Assembly (NCBI GenBank): GCA_032158295.1
Contig: CM063251.1
Coordinates: 14,521,757 to 14,585,756 of the forward strand
DNA: 64,000 bases
Source of the DNA: Pycnopodia helianthoides
Taxonomy: Eukaryota > Echinodermata > Asteroidea > Forcipulatida > Asteriidae
Direction of reading: 5' to 3'
The position numbers and the translations under genes are program-made. Shown one piece after another: positions 39,201 through 51,200 of the stretch. Position 1 is the stretch's first letter, and each line of letters starts with the position of its first letter. Under the pieces are notes generated by a model, which made no database searches, was not told the origin of the DNA, and was given only the letters and a program-made list of their open reading frames with translations.

Positions 39201-42200
39201 TGGTAATTTTACAAACATTAGTAGGAAGTAGGGACGCCCGCCAGTCTGAAATAGTGTTAATAAATACCTTGGAGAGTGCACTCTGCATGGTCGAAGACTG
39301 GTCACGTGGGGGTGTATTAACATGTGATATAAAGACCGGCTCAGTGAAATAGCGAATAAATGGCCCCTTAACAAGCACATTGTTGTGTAAAATCCTATGT
39401 ACTATGTGCTTGTTGCGCGGCATACTACTGGTATCAAACATAGAGCTATATATATTGACTAGAGCGCCAACACCCCGTTATACACGCACTAAGGTTTTGA
39501 AGCCGTGTGGGCGCATCCATGTTTACGTACAAACCAATACAAAAGCTTGAAATTTTGTATGGCAATTGTACGGCTATTTGCATGATAAAGCGTTTGTTCT
39601 TTTCTATGCGTCATCGAACCAAATATGCAGCAAATGTGAACGCACAATCTGCTAATGAGCGTACAAACTGCGAGCGTCATGTGCGTCATGTTTAACATGT
39701 GCGTTTGCGCGTATACGGTTTTTTTTGAGTTCGTCATTCTTGCCGGCATATTGTGTATCCTTGAAGCAGATTTCGTTTTTTTCCCCCTTGACATCTTGAA
39801 GCATTGAATCCTCCCAAACAAGGCTTTAGTTCGACTCAGCATTTTTCCTAAGACGTAAGTAACAACATCAGAGAATCACCTACAAACATATTTTTTAAGA
39901 CATCACTAAAATCACCTGTTTACAAGAGCAATGATCGTTAGATTCAATATGGCGCGTACGTAAGCGCGCACGCCGAATGCAAAATTTTCGCGGCCATGTG
40001 TGCTCTCTTAAAATTAAAATCGTTCCGTAGTCACGCAACACATCAAACATGTCTGCGCCCAGGGTGGCTTCTAAACTCAGAGCAAGTTAGCGCTCTAGTC
40101 AATATATATAGCTCTATGGTATCAAATCAACTCATTTCTTTGTGCGTATTTATTTATTTTTATTTTTTTGAGCAGGACAGATGGTGCCGCGTGCGGAAAC
40201 ATTCCACGCGTAGGCGTGAACGCGCAGACAATGTATCAATTTAGGGTAACTGGTACGCGCATGAAACCTACATAATGCAAAGTCATGGTCTGGTTCTTGA
40301 AAATAATATATGTATAAACAGTTAATTATGTGTAAGAGACTAGGTACCACACAAAAGTTGAACAGCCAAAGGATTGGCCCTTGAACATGAGTAGAACATT
40401 TCTAAAAATAACGGCGAAAGAAAACCACAAATTCTGACGATTTTTACAGTTTTTTCGTTATAGAATGGGTCATATAAAGGAACATTGACAAAATGTGAAG
40501 TCCTATTTACACATCTTATTTGGCCTCAAAGGTCTCTCTGTGGACCATGCAGATACAGTCATTGTTATGTTTAGTTGTCCTCTGGCTCAGACAAGGAAGT
40601 TAATTAACTACAAGGTCATTACAAAGGGCCGAGTTTATAACATAAACACCAATGGACATACAACAAGACATTATGCTTTACAATTTCCCTAAAGTGGTAA
40701 TTTTACAAACATTAGTAGGAAGTAGGGACGCCCGCCAGTCTGAAATAGTGTTAATAGATACCTTGGAGAGTGCACTCTGCATGGTCGAAGACTGGTCACG
40801 TGGGGGTGTATTAACATGTGATATAAAGACCGGCTCAGTGAAATAGCGAATAAATGGCCCCTTAACAAGCACATTGTTGTGTAAAATCCTATGTACTATG
40901 TGCTTGTTGAGCGGCATACTACTGGTATCAAACATAGAGCTATATATATTGACTAGAGCGCCAACACCCCGTTATACACGCACTAAGGTTTTGAAGCCGT
41001 GTGGGCGCATCCATGTTTATGTACAAACCAATACAAAAGCTTGAAACTTTGTATGGCAATTGTACGGCTATTTGCATGATAAAGCGTTTGTTCTTTTCTA
41101 TGCGTCATCGAACCAAATATGCAGCAAATGTGAACGCACAATCTGCTAATGAGCGTACAAACTGCGAGCGTCATGTGCGTCATGTTTAACATGTGCGTTT
41201 GCGCGTATACGTTTTTTTTTTGAGTTCGTCATTCTTGCCGGCATATTGTGTATCCTTGAAGCAGATTTCGTTTTTTCCCCTTGTCATCTTGAAGCATTGA
41301 ATCCTCCCAAACAAGGCTTTAGTTCGACTCAGCATTTTTCCTAAGACGTAAGTAACAACATCAGAGAATCACCTACAAACATATTTTTTAAGACATCACT
41401 AAAATCACCTGTTTACAAGAGCAATGATCGTTAGATTCAATATGGCGCGTACGTAAGCGCGCACGCCGAATGCAAAATTTTCGCGGCCATGTGTGCTCTC
41501 TTAAAATTAAAATCGTTCCGTAGTCACGCAACACATCAAACATGTCTGCGCCCAGGGTGGCTTCTAAACTCAGAGCAAGTTAGCGCTCTAGTCAATAGAT
41601 ATAGCTCTATGGTATCAAATCAACTCATTTCTTTGTGCGTATTTATTTATTTTATTTTTTTGAGCAGGACAGATGGTGCCGCGTGCGGAAACATTCCACG
41701 CGTAGGCGTGAACGCGCAGACAATGTATCAATTTAGGGTAACTGGTACGCGCATGAAACCTACATAATGCAAAGTCATGGTCTGGTTCTTGAAAATAATA
41801 TATGTATAAACAGTTAATTATGTGTAAGAGACTAGGTACCACACAAAAGTTGAACAGCCAAAGGATTGGCCCTTGAACATGAGTAGAACATTTCTAAAAA
41901 TAACGGCGAAAGAAAACCACAAATTCTGACGATTTTTACTGTTTTTTCGTTATAGGGTATTTATTAATGGGATTAACAGTGCGATGAGCCGGTCTTCACT
42001 GCGTGGTAATGACCTTGGTTGGTGGCTGGCCGCTGTTAACAGCGGCCAGCCACCCCGGTCATTACCATGCAGTGAAGACCGGCTCATCGCACTGTTAATC
42101 CCTAATTACAAAAGACGGTGCAAGTCTCGCGCGTGTTTGAACTTTTTGGGGACCACTTTGGTCCCACGTACACAGTTTAACACGTGAAGGAAACAAACTT

Positions 42201-45200
42201 GCGCACTTTAACCCTCTAGTCCCTGCACCCCCCGAAGTTGCTGAAAAATGTTTAGCCATCAAGTCTCTTGCAGAAACTTGTAGAAACTTGGTTCAAGTTG
42301 TAAAAGATACCCAAGGCGTATTAGGCCTATTTACGAAAACAATGTTTTGACCTTTTTCGTTAATATTGTCATTTGATATTTACAGCATATTTCAATTCGG
42401 CAAGCGATAAGTCCCTGGAACTATAGGTGCCTCTCGTTAACGGTTATCTGTAAATTTTATGGCGGCTATTTTTAGCGCAATACACAATAGACTTTTGTGA
42501 AGGCTTTTACGTGGCATCAAACTGATTAATTGCTAAGGCATTAGTTTTTTACAAAATTATCATGATGAAAGAAAACTAATATTTTGGCTACAAATATGAG
42601 CGTGGTGATTATGAGAGCTATGTCATCATCATTAGCGTTAACATTTAGCAAGCCAACTGTGAAAGGGGGAAACTAAAAATGATTGCTATTGACTTGACCT
42701 ATTGTTCATTTTTATGATATTTCTCCAAATAAACACAAGCTGGTGAGCGATTTCTCCTATACCGCGTGTAACAGTGTACCGCTTTCGGCGGCTGGGGCTA
42801 AAGGGTTAACGGGTCTTGAAGTTCGACTATACACGCGAGACTTGCATAGTCTATTATCGGTTTGATTGAAGAGACTGATGCGTGTCTAATTTGTATCCAG
42901 AACAATAATGTAGCAATAAGATTATAAAGTATGCTCCCAATTTAGAGAAGAAGAAAAAAAACTTGAAAAAATTCAGTTGGGATTTTTTTTATAACCCAGA
43001 GGTGACAGTGTTTACTGTGAAAGCAATACCCGATGTTTGCATTGTAGACAAACTAAGATAGTATTAAACATGCGGGTACAGCCATACATGCAATCTCTTT
43101 GGGAGAAGTGTTGATTTTGAGAAGAACCGGTGGGGTCTCGACGTTTCGAACAACAGTTTACTCAGCTCGTCTTCTGCTCTTCTCCTGGCTGAAGACGAGC
43201 AGAGTATACTTTTCGAAACGTCGAGACCACCTCTATTCTTTTCAGAACCAATACTTCTCCCAAAAGAGATTTTATATATGGCTGTATACCCGCAAATTTA
43301 CTATTACAATAACCTTATTATCAACATCATTGAAAAGCTTTAAACATCACTCTTAGGGCCTATTGTAAAATAATTATTATTTGCAGTTTAACAGTTATCT
43401 TTAACAACAGCTCCGTTCATTTCGCGGTCTTCAGTTTTATTGTGTGTTTTTTTATTATTATGCCTCAAACAAAATCCCCAGCGGTATCATGCAAGCTTTT
43501 TGTTATAATATAACATTGTGTAAACTAAGTCGACAATGTAATAAATCATCAACGCTTGTTTTGTGTTTAACCGTTGAAACGTATACCGGATTTGAACTCA
43601 TTGTCAAAAACTAGACCAAAGCTTGGATAATCTGTCATCCTTTTGGTCGGGGGGGGGGGGTATTGTCAACTTTGTAAAAGTATTTGACAAATGTGCCTCA
43701 AATCCACAATGGTATCGTGGCTGTTTATTATAATATATATCGGTTCAACAAAATCCACACTTTGCTGAAATTGGACAGGAAAACTATTGATTGTCAAAGC
43801 ATGCTTCCAAAAATTCCTAAAACATATTACTCGTTTCCTATAATAGTCCTTATTAAGTTTTAGCCTTCTCTTTGGCCCAATTTCATAGAGCTGCTTAAGA
43901 ACAAAAGTAGCTAAAAACAGTAACAATATGCTTACCAGATTACGGTTACCAGCCAAAATGCCATGTAACATGTACCATTTTTGACTGGTATCCTGCAGTT
44001 TTTTTTAGCTAAGAAGAAAACTGTTCAGCAATTTTGTATTCTTAAGCAGCTCTATGAAGTTTGGCCCTGGTGTTATGTTTACGTCAAGGGATTCTTTCTG
44101 CTTGAAGCGTTAAACGTGAATGTGTTTACTTCACAGCACTTCGATGACTTGGCCGAGTTGCTGCGTCAGTCTAACATCACTGTTGCTGCGATGGAGGTGG
44201 TCCACGACGTGACGCAATCACAAGAGCAGATCCGGAGTCTCCAGGTAGGATGTAGTATGGTGGCCCTGAAGGGACATCGCATATCGCAAACGTGTGCGCA
44301 TACGTATGCGATTTTGCGAAATTGATCGCGAATGTGTGCGCACACGACCGTATGCAATGTCGTGAAACAATTCGCGAAAAATTATATGCGCACACGTATG
44401 CAATGTCGTGCAACAATTCGCGAACTATGTGCGCACACGTATGCAATGTCGTGCAACAATTCGCGAACTATGTGCGCACACGTATGCAATGTGAAACAAA
44501 TCACGAATGTGTGCGCACACGTATGCAATGTCGTGAAACAATTCGCGAACTATGTGCGCACACGTATGCAATGTGAAACAAATCACGAATGTGTGCGCAC
44601 ACGTATGCAATGTCGTGAAACAATTCGCGAATATGTGCGCACACGTATGCAATGTCGTGAAACAATTCGCGAATATGTGCGCACACGTATGCAATGTAGT
44701 GAAACAATGTCGTGAAACAAACCTCTTCCTGTTTCGACTATAGATAATAATGTGGCTCTATGGTGTAAATTCATTGCAATAGTTATTGTCGTTCCTTGCC
44801 TTGTACTTTTTAAAAACACAGGGCTCGATCGCAACATTCTTCTCGCACTACTTTGGTTTAAAGAGATCGTTTACATTATTCATGGAGCATCCATGCATTG
44901 TTATATCATTGGGTTCAACTACTGTGATTGTGTGCATTGCGCCAAGTGCAGTACAATTGTTGTATCCTTTATTAGAGCAATGTTTCCGGCTGAAATTCTG
45001 TCAAACTCGATGAAAAAGCATTTGAAGCCCCGCGATTCAACTTTGAATTTTTGATTTCCATTGCAATAATCGAAATAAGAACAATACGTATAGGCGCGCA
45101 AAATCCCTTGCAAAGGTTATTTTCTGACCTAGATTTCACAAGCCGGATAGGTTTAGTTTGTGTTTATAGAAAACTCGATTGTTTGTATTAGTTATTTAAA

Positions 45201-48200
45201 AAAAACATCAACATCAACAACAAAAGGTAGACAAAAGATCATTACAAAAACAAAGACTTTTCTAGAAAAGCCAACAAGAAAACCAAATATCGAAACAATG
45301 TTCTTTTCCAACCATTGGATGATCAGAAGCGAGGACACATTTTACCGTGTGGCTAATAAGTCTCTGCATATGAGTCTGTTGTTTGTAAAAGCAAACACAA
45401 CACAAAACAACACCCCCAACAAACTAGCAAAACAAACAAACGAACACCCCGACCAAACCAATTTGTTTCAACATTAGGTCCCTGCCTTCACAGCGAATCA
45501 AACAAAATTTGTTCCTTATACTTCAATAAACGAGTTCTTTATAGTGTCCGTCAAGGGCTACTTGTTTTAAAGTGTTAAAGTGAATTATTGTTTGTCTTGT
45601 ACACACACACGAATATGTTATTATTAAGCACTGTTTTCTCAGTACTTTCCCGAGTCACGTGAAGAAGAAAAAAAAACAGACATTATGTTTGCATTTTCTT
45701 GCAGAGAATTATATTGGGTTTTTTTGAGATTGTTATTTTTACAAAAACGTTTGTACATTTTTATCCGCTCTATTTGTTTAACTATGGATCCCAGTAATCG
45801 CTTTGCTTTTGTTGCTCCAAGCTCACTTGGAAGTGTTGTTGTATTTGTTGTATTGTTGTGGTGGCTGAAGCAAACAATAATAACAAATAGTATGGGGTTG
45901 AACAAAGAAAAATTGACTAGAGCGGGATTTGAACCAACGACCTCCGGATTAACGTACCGGCGCTCTACCAACTGAGCTATCTAGCCCTATGTTGGCGGTC
46001 TCCCTATTTTGTCAATATCTTTGTTCGGGGTGCTAGTCAGAAGCCATACAACCGTTAACTGTCGTGTAGCCAGGGATCACACCCACGTTTACGATACAAC
46101 CTGGGAAGCAGCAGCCACAGGATCACTTTGAGGGGATGCGACTTTTTTAATTTAAATGTCAAGTAATGAACCGCATGGAAACTGACTGGGTAAATTTCAA
46201 ATAGTATGGGGTTGAACAAAGAAAAATTGATTAGAGTGGGATTTGAACCAACGACCTCCGGATTAACGTACCGGCGCTCTACCAAAAAAAGTCGCATCCC
46301 CTCAAGGTGATCCTGTGGCTGCTTCTTCCCAGGTTGTATCGTAAACTTGGGTGTGATCCCTGGCTACACGGCAGTTAACGGTTGTATCGCTTCTGACTGG
46401 CACCCCGAACAAAGATATTGACAAAATAGGGAGACCGCCAACATAGGGCTAGATAGCTCAGTTGGTAGAGCGCCGGTACGTTAATCCGGAGGTCGTTGGT
46501 TCAAATCCCGCTCTAGTCAATTTGTCTTTGTTCAACCCCATACTATTTGAAATTTACCCAGTCAGTTTCCCTTGTGGTTTATTACTTGACAATAATAACA
46601 AATAACAGACCTAATAATAAATGTCCTGAATAATGCTCGGCGACGAATAATTCATGAGCATTTAGCTGAAGTTGTTGTAATCAGTGAAGCAAAATAATCG
46701 TGCCAGTCAAGGCAATCATTGGAACATTTAATAATAATGTAGATTGAATGTACACATTTTGGACGTGAGCTTTCGGGAGGAAAGACCGTTAGAATGTCGA
46801 GATGGGAAGACTCTGAACGTTTGATACTTGGCCGAGTACACAGGTTGTATTCAATTTGAACTGCAGAATTGTAAAAATGTTCTGTTCGTCATGGTGAAGT
46901 ATTTTGTTTTTCTTGGGGGAGGGGGGCTTTTGATTTATTGAACCTTACATTAATGTTGTGCATTTTTTTCCGATCTCATTTGCGAGGGGTGGTGGATTTT
47001 GAGTGGAGGCGGTGTGACATGATCTCATCCTTACCCAGGTCGTGTTCGTTCTTTCATTATCGAATATCCGACTGTTGTTCTTGCAGTAATTCACGCAGGC
47101 GTTGTAAATTGTAAATTATGTTCATCCGATTCTTTGAGCGAGGCTTCTTGTGTTGAATGTTGCGATCGTATTATCTTGTTCATTATGGGGGTCTTGGCAG
47201 CATATTTGAAAGTAGAGCGATGTATTTGTAGGGAAGGTGGCAAGATGTAAACAACGGGAAGAGTATACTTTATTAACATCGATGATAGGTGTTGCACTCA
47301 ACAAGGACTCTTCTGTGATCGTCGTCAGATTTCGTAAAGCGGGTCAATTTATCCGTGTTGTGTCCACGTTCAATCACTTTTTTCTTAAAAGGGTTTTACA
47401 TTCTTCTCGAAATCCTCTTTTGCGGATTGCATTAAGCAGGTCGATTTGTCCGTGTTGTATCCACGTTCTAGCTGTTTTTTTTTTGTTTTTTTTTCTCAAA
47501 ACCAATTGACACTCTTCTCAAAATCTTTGTGTGTGTGCATGAGTTTTGTATCTTGTCGATTCTCAAATCAAATTCAGGGCGAGCGGAATCCTGAGCAAAA
47601 TAGTGAAAGACCCCCCCCCCCCCCATCCCCGTTGCTTCGCGAGTATCTGCCTACCCTTGTTTCAGAAAACGTTTGCCTTCGTGAATAACGAAATCAGGAA
47701 AGGTGAATTGATTTTGAGAGATCTCTAAGGTAAATGTCAATGTTCATTGCAAATTGTTTAACATCCAAAGTTCTTTGGCCTTGTGTCGGTTACCACTGTA
47801 TACAAAAACATCATCTCTATATCTTATATACAGACACCATCTCGGGATTGTTTATGTTTTTAGTTAGTTAGAAACTTAATTAGTTGGTTAGTTAGTTACT
47901 ATAGTTATTTAGTTAGTTATTTAGTTCAATACTCTCTAAAAACTTCCTGAGTTAGACTTGACCTGTATTTCAATTCCAGCCTGACCCCAAAACTGGTTTT
48001 AAAAATGTGATTTGGACGCGGATTCTGCGTCAGTTTGACCCATGTCTGTGTCATTGTGACGCAGATTCCGGGTCTTAACTGCCTCCGCCTTTGGGCAGTT
48101 TGTCTATAATACTGTAACGATCCGAAAATCACCAAACTATCCGTGAATACAAATCACTCAAATAGCTAGCTAGCGCTAATTGTTTCTTGCAATGAGTTGG

Positions 48201-51200
48201 ACTCTCAACTATATGTAACAAGAGTGAATGTGCCGATATACAAACTCCACAGCTTGTGATAAGCTACCGCTTCTTTCAATAATTTCTTTCGAGCTCCCCC
48301 AATAATATATTTGAGCTTTAGAAATGGTTTAAAGCGTAATGATTTTTAGAGCACGATATCATTCGCGTGAATCGTTTCTCAGGGTTGGTATCCGTTCGCG
48401 ATGTGGTTGGTACCCGTGGTCACCCCGCTAAACGTGGTTGGAATGGACGTTCGTGTGAAAATACCGTGACAGCAAGTATAAGCCCTTAGACACTGATATG
48501 CAGTTAAAATGTTCACAAAAGACTTTTATTGTAGCCTATCTTTCTTTTTGCCTATAAAAAAGCATAACGTTAACAAAAACCAAACGATGACTCTACTTTT
48601 AAGGGTTTAAAACAGCCTTTGCTTACTTTAAACTGAAATGTCAGTTGTGGCCCCCCCCCCCCAAAAAAAAAAAAACACGACATCCATGGCACAGAATCTG
48701 TCTTTTTAAAAGTGAACAACAACGGAACTTTGACGCCGGCCGTGACAATAAGGCTCTTATAATTACTGACGGCATTATTGTTGCCAGAAAGAGTTTCAAA
48801 AAGTTTAGCTTATGGAATAAAAGGCAATCAAGTTATCTAAGTGGGTTCAACTTCTGACGAAATTATCTTTCGAAAAGAATGTGATTTAAAAGGAGAAGGA
48901 CTCTAAAAACCCAGAGAAAAATTTCCTCAATAATTGTTGGAGTATACAATCTTGAACCGCAAAAAATCTCCCTTATTTGTTTAGTTTTTTCCCCATAAAA
49001 CGAAACAAAGTCTTTCAGAACGAAATTTATATATATATTTTTTTTTATCGAATGACCTAAACGATGTTCTGATGTGCCGTGGCTGTGATATTTCTATGGG
49101 CCATTTGTAATACATGAATGCATAGAAAATGGTTCAGTTAGTCCAAGTTATACTGAGTTTTAAGTTTAACTTAATTTGCTTTTGATTTGGGTGTTTGTGT
49201 AGATTCCTTGCACCGACGTCACACGAAGAATAGCTTGTCATTTTGGGAGTAAAAATTCCATACATATTCATCCGATTTGTGTAATGGTTGATATCAGAGC
49301 CAACCGATATGTTCATGTCACAGTCATCTAGAAAATGAACCCATTTTTGGCCTTGTCTTTTACATGAAATGATACTTGGTTAATTTCCATTTGTTTTTTC
49401 CTCATAAACAAACATCCTTCTTTCTTTCTTTTTTGTGTAAATGTATCCTTATCTTTATCAGTATTGGTGCTATTTTAATCATTTCGAGATTATTGACAGA
49501 GTCTAAAAGTAAAACATTGGCTGCCGAAAGAAATATGTTACACTTGCAGTTTTCTAAACACGTTTATTTATACTTCTGCTAGTTCTTAGCAATACAACCC
49601 TACTTGCTTTGCCGAGATGTAGAACGTAGAGCTATTATGCATTACACCTTTAGTCCGCGTACTGCATCTCTTTTGAACTTCTCTTATTTCTGCAAACGTT
49701 CGCCTTTGTGACTAAACGAAGTCAAGAAAGGTGAATTGATTTAGAGAGACCTCTGAGGTAATTGTCAATGTTCGGTTAACATCCAAAGTGCTGTCGCCTT
49801 TTGTAGGTTGTCAATGTAGACTATCAAAACATTATCTTTATATCTGATATACCTGCCGAAACTATTTCAGGGTTGTTTGTGTATTTATCTAGTTAGTTAG
49901 TTAGTCAGTTATAGTTAGTTAGCTGGTTGGTTATTTAGTTGGTTATTTAGCTATTTATTTCAGAACACTCTAAAAACTCCCGTGTTAGAATTGACCCGGA
50001 TTCCGGCTCTCGGAGAGCCAGACCCGTTTCGGGTCAGCCTGACCTGAGTTTTTTTTTTAAATGTGATTTCGACTCGGAGTCTGCGTCATTTTGACCCGTG
50101 TCTGGGTCATTTTGACACAGGTTCCGGGTCACACTGCCTCTTTCTGTGGGCAGTTTGTATACATTGAAACAATGTCCATTGTGCTAAGAAGATTAATCTG
50201 CCTATTATAAACGTCAAAACTTATAACTATTATTCTATTTATTAGAACGTGTAAGGAGTCTATTCTGCTTTATCTTGCTTGACGATAGGGAAGCAGGAAA
50301 TAAGCCATGTGTTTTGCAGACATACAAAGTAATTTTCCCCAGTTTATGTAATTTTGAGCAAGCGCACATTTTTGATTAAAAAAATGTAAAGCTTTTTCAA
50401 ACCTCGGCCTGGGCTCTGTCCCCGGCTTCGGGATTTGTTTGATGTTGCACACACCGTTCACTGCTCTAAAATTGACGCCGGAGCCAGAACGCAAGCCGAA
50501 GCTTGGGAAAATGCCCCAGGCCGTGTTCGACCCGGACACTGCAACTTCATCTGTGGCTGTGGCTTAATCGACACATTAACACACCTTGAGTGATGGGAAT
50601 CCCATAGCAACACCCTTAGCAACAGCCATAGCCGCCAATTCAGACACTGTCTTCCCTGGTAAAGTGGGCCACCATAGCATGTGCCATGACTTAGTTTTAC
50701 CAGCGCCCACTTAAAGGTAGTGTCATCGTTTGGTAATTTACCTTGAAAGAAAATGTGTAAATCCGAAAGCTTACTTGTTATAAAGAGAATAATGGTAGTA
50801 GGCATCCTGCGAAATAAATTTCTTCTGAAATGCCCCCCGTTGATTAGAAATCAATACAAACATTTCAATCAGAGAAACGATCCATGCGGGAATCGTTTCT
50901 TAGATTTCTGAGGGTTGGTGTCCGTTCGCGAATTCTGCGGCCAGAGATGCGGGTGGTACCCGCTGTCATCTTACAATAAGGTGGATGGATTCGACATTAG
51001 TTTGAAAATACCGTGACAGTTTGTTGCTGTTTTCTCAGCAAGTAAACAATGCAATTAAAACAAGCTGTGTTTACTTCAAAACTCAAATATGCTTCGGTTG
51101 TGGCAAAACAAAAATTGTTACGACAGAATCTATATTTTAAAAACTGAACAACAATGGCACTTTTGTGGCGGCCATAAAAGAATGGCTTTTATTATTACTG

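Larger units (their letters stand above)
38969..41955. repeat. 1.49-kb tandem duplication
   Basis: Unit 1 (38969-40460) and unit 2 (40461-41955) begin TAGAATGGGTCATATAAAGG and agree throughout apart from a handful of substitutions and 1-3-bp indels. Each contains the same hAT-like MITE. The duplication lies within the gene B intron between exons 3 and 4. No gene is supported within it. Confidence 0.95.
45888..46560. repeat. Large inverted repeat carrying three tRNA-derived SINE copies
   Basis: Arm 45888-46147 is repeated inverted at about 46287-46560, with a middle segment that repeats the arm tail. SINE heads are at 45917-45988 (minus), 46229-46286 (minus, cut before the A box) and 46447-46520 (plus). 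Shared non-SINE sequence includes GTATCGTAAAC and GACAAAATAGGGAGACCGCC. Confidence 0.88.

Noticed and set aside
44275..44722. Possible CRISPR-like array
   Set aside because: Spacers are themselves repeats and the context is a eukaryotic intron; it is a minisatellite.
44177..44837. Overlapping open frames on both strands rich in CAHV and RTRMQ repeats
   Set aside because: They arise from the minisatellite units, not from a protein gene.
45917..45988. Apparent tRNA gene on the minus strand (and at 46447-46520 on the plus strand)
   Set aside because: The A and B boxes are good, but the anticodon loop lacks U33 and the T stem is mispaired. The unit is multicopy with a shared non-tRNA tail, so it is a SINE head.
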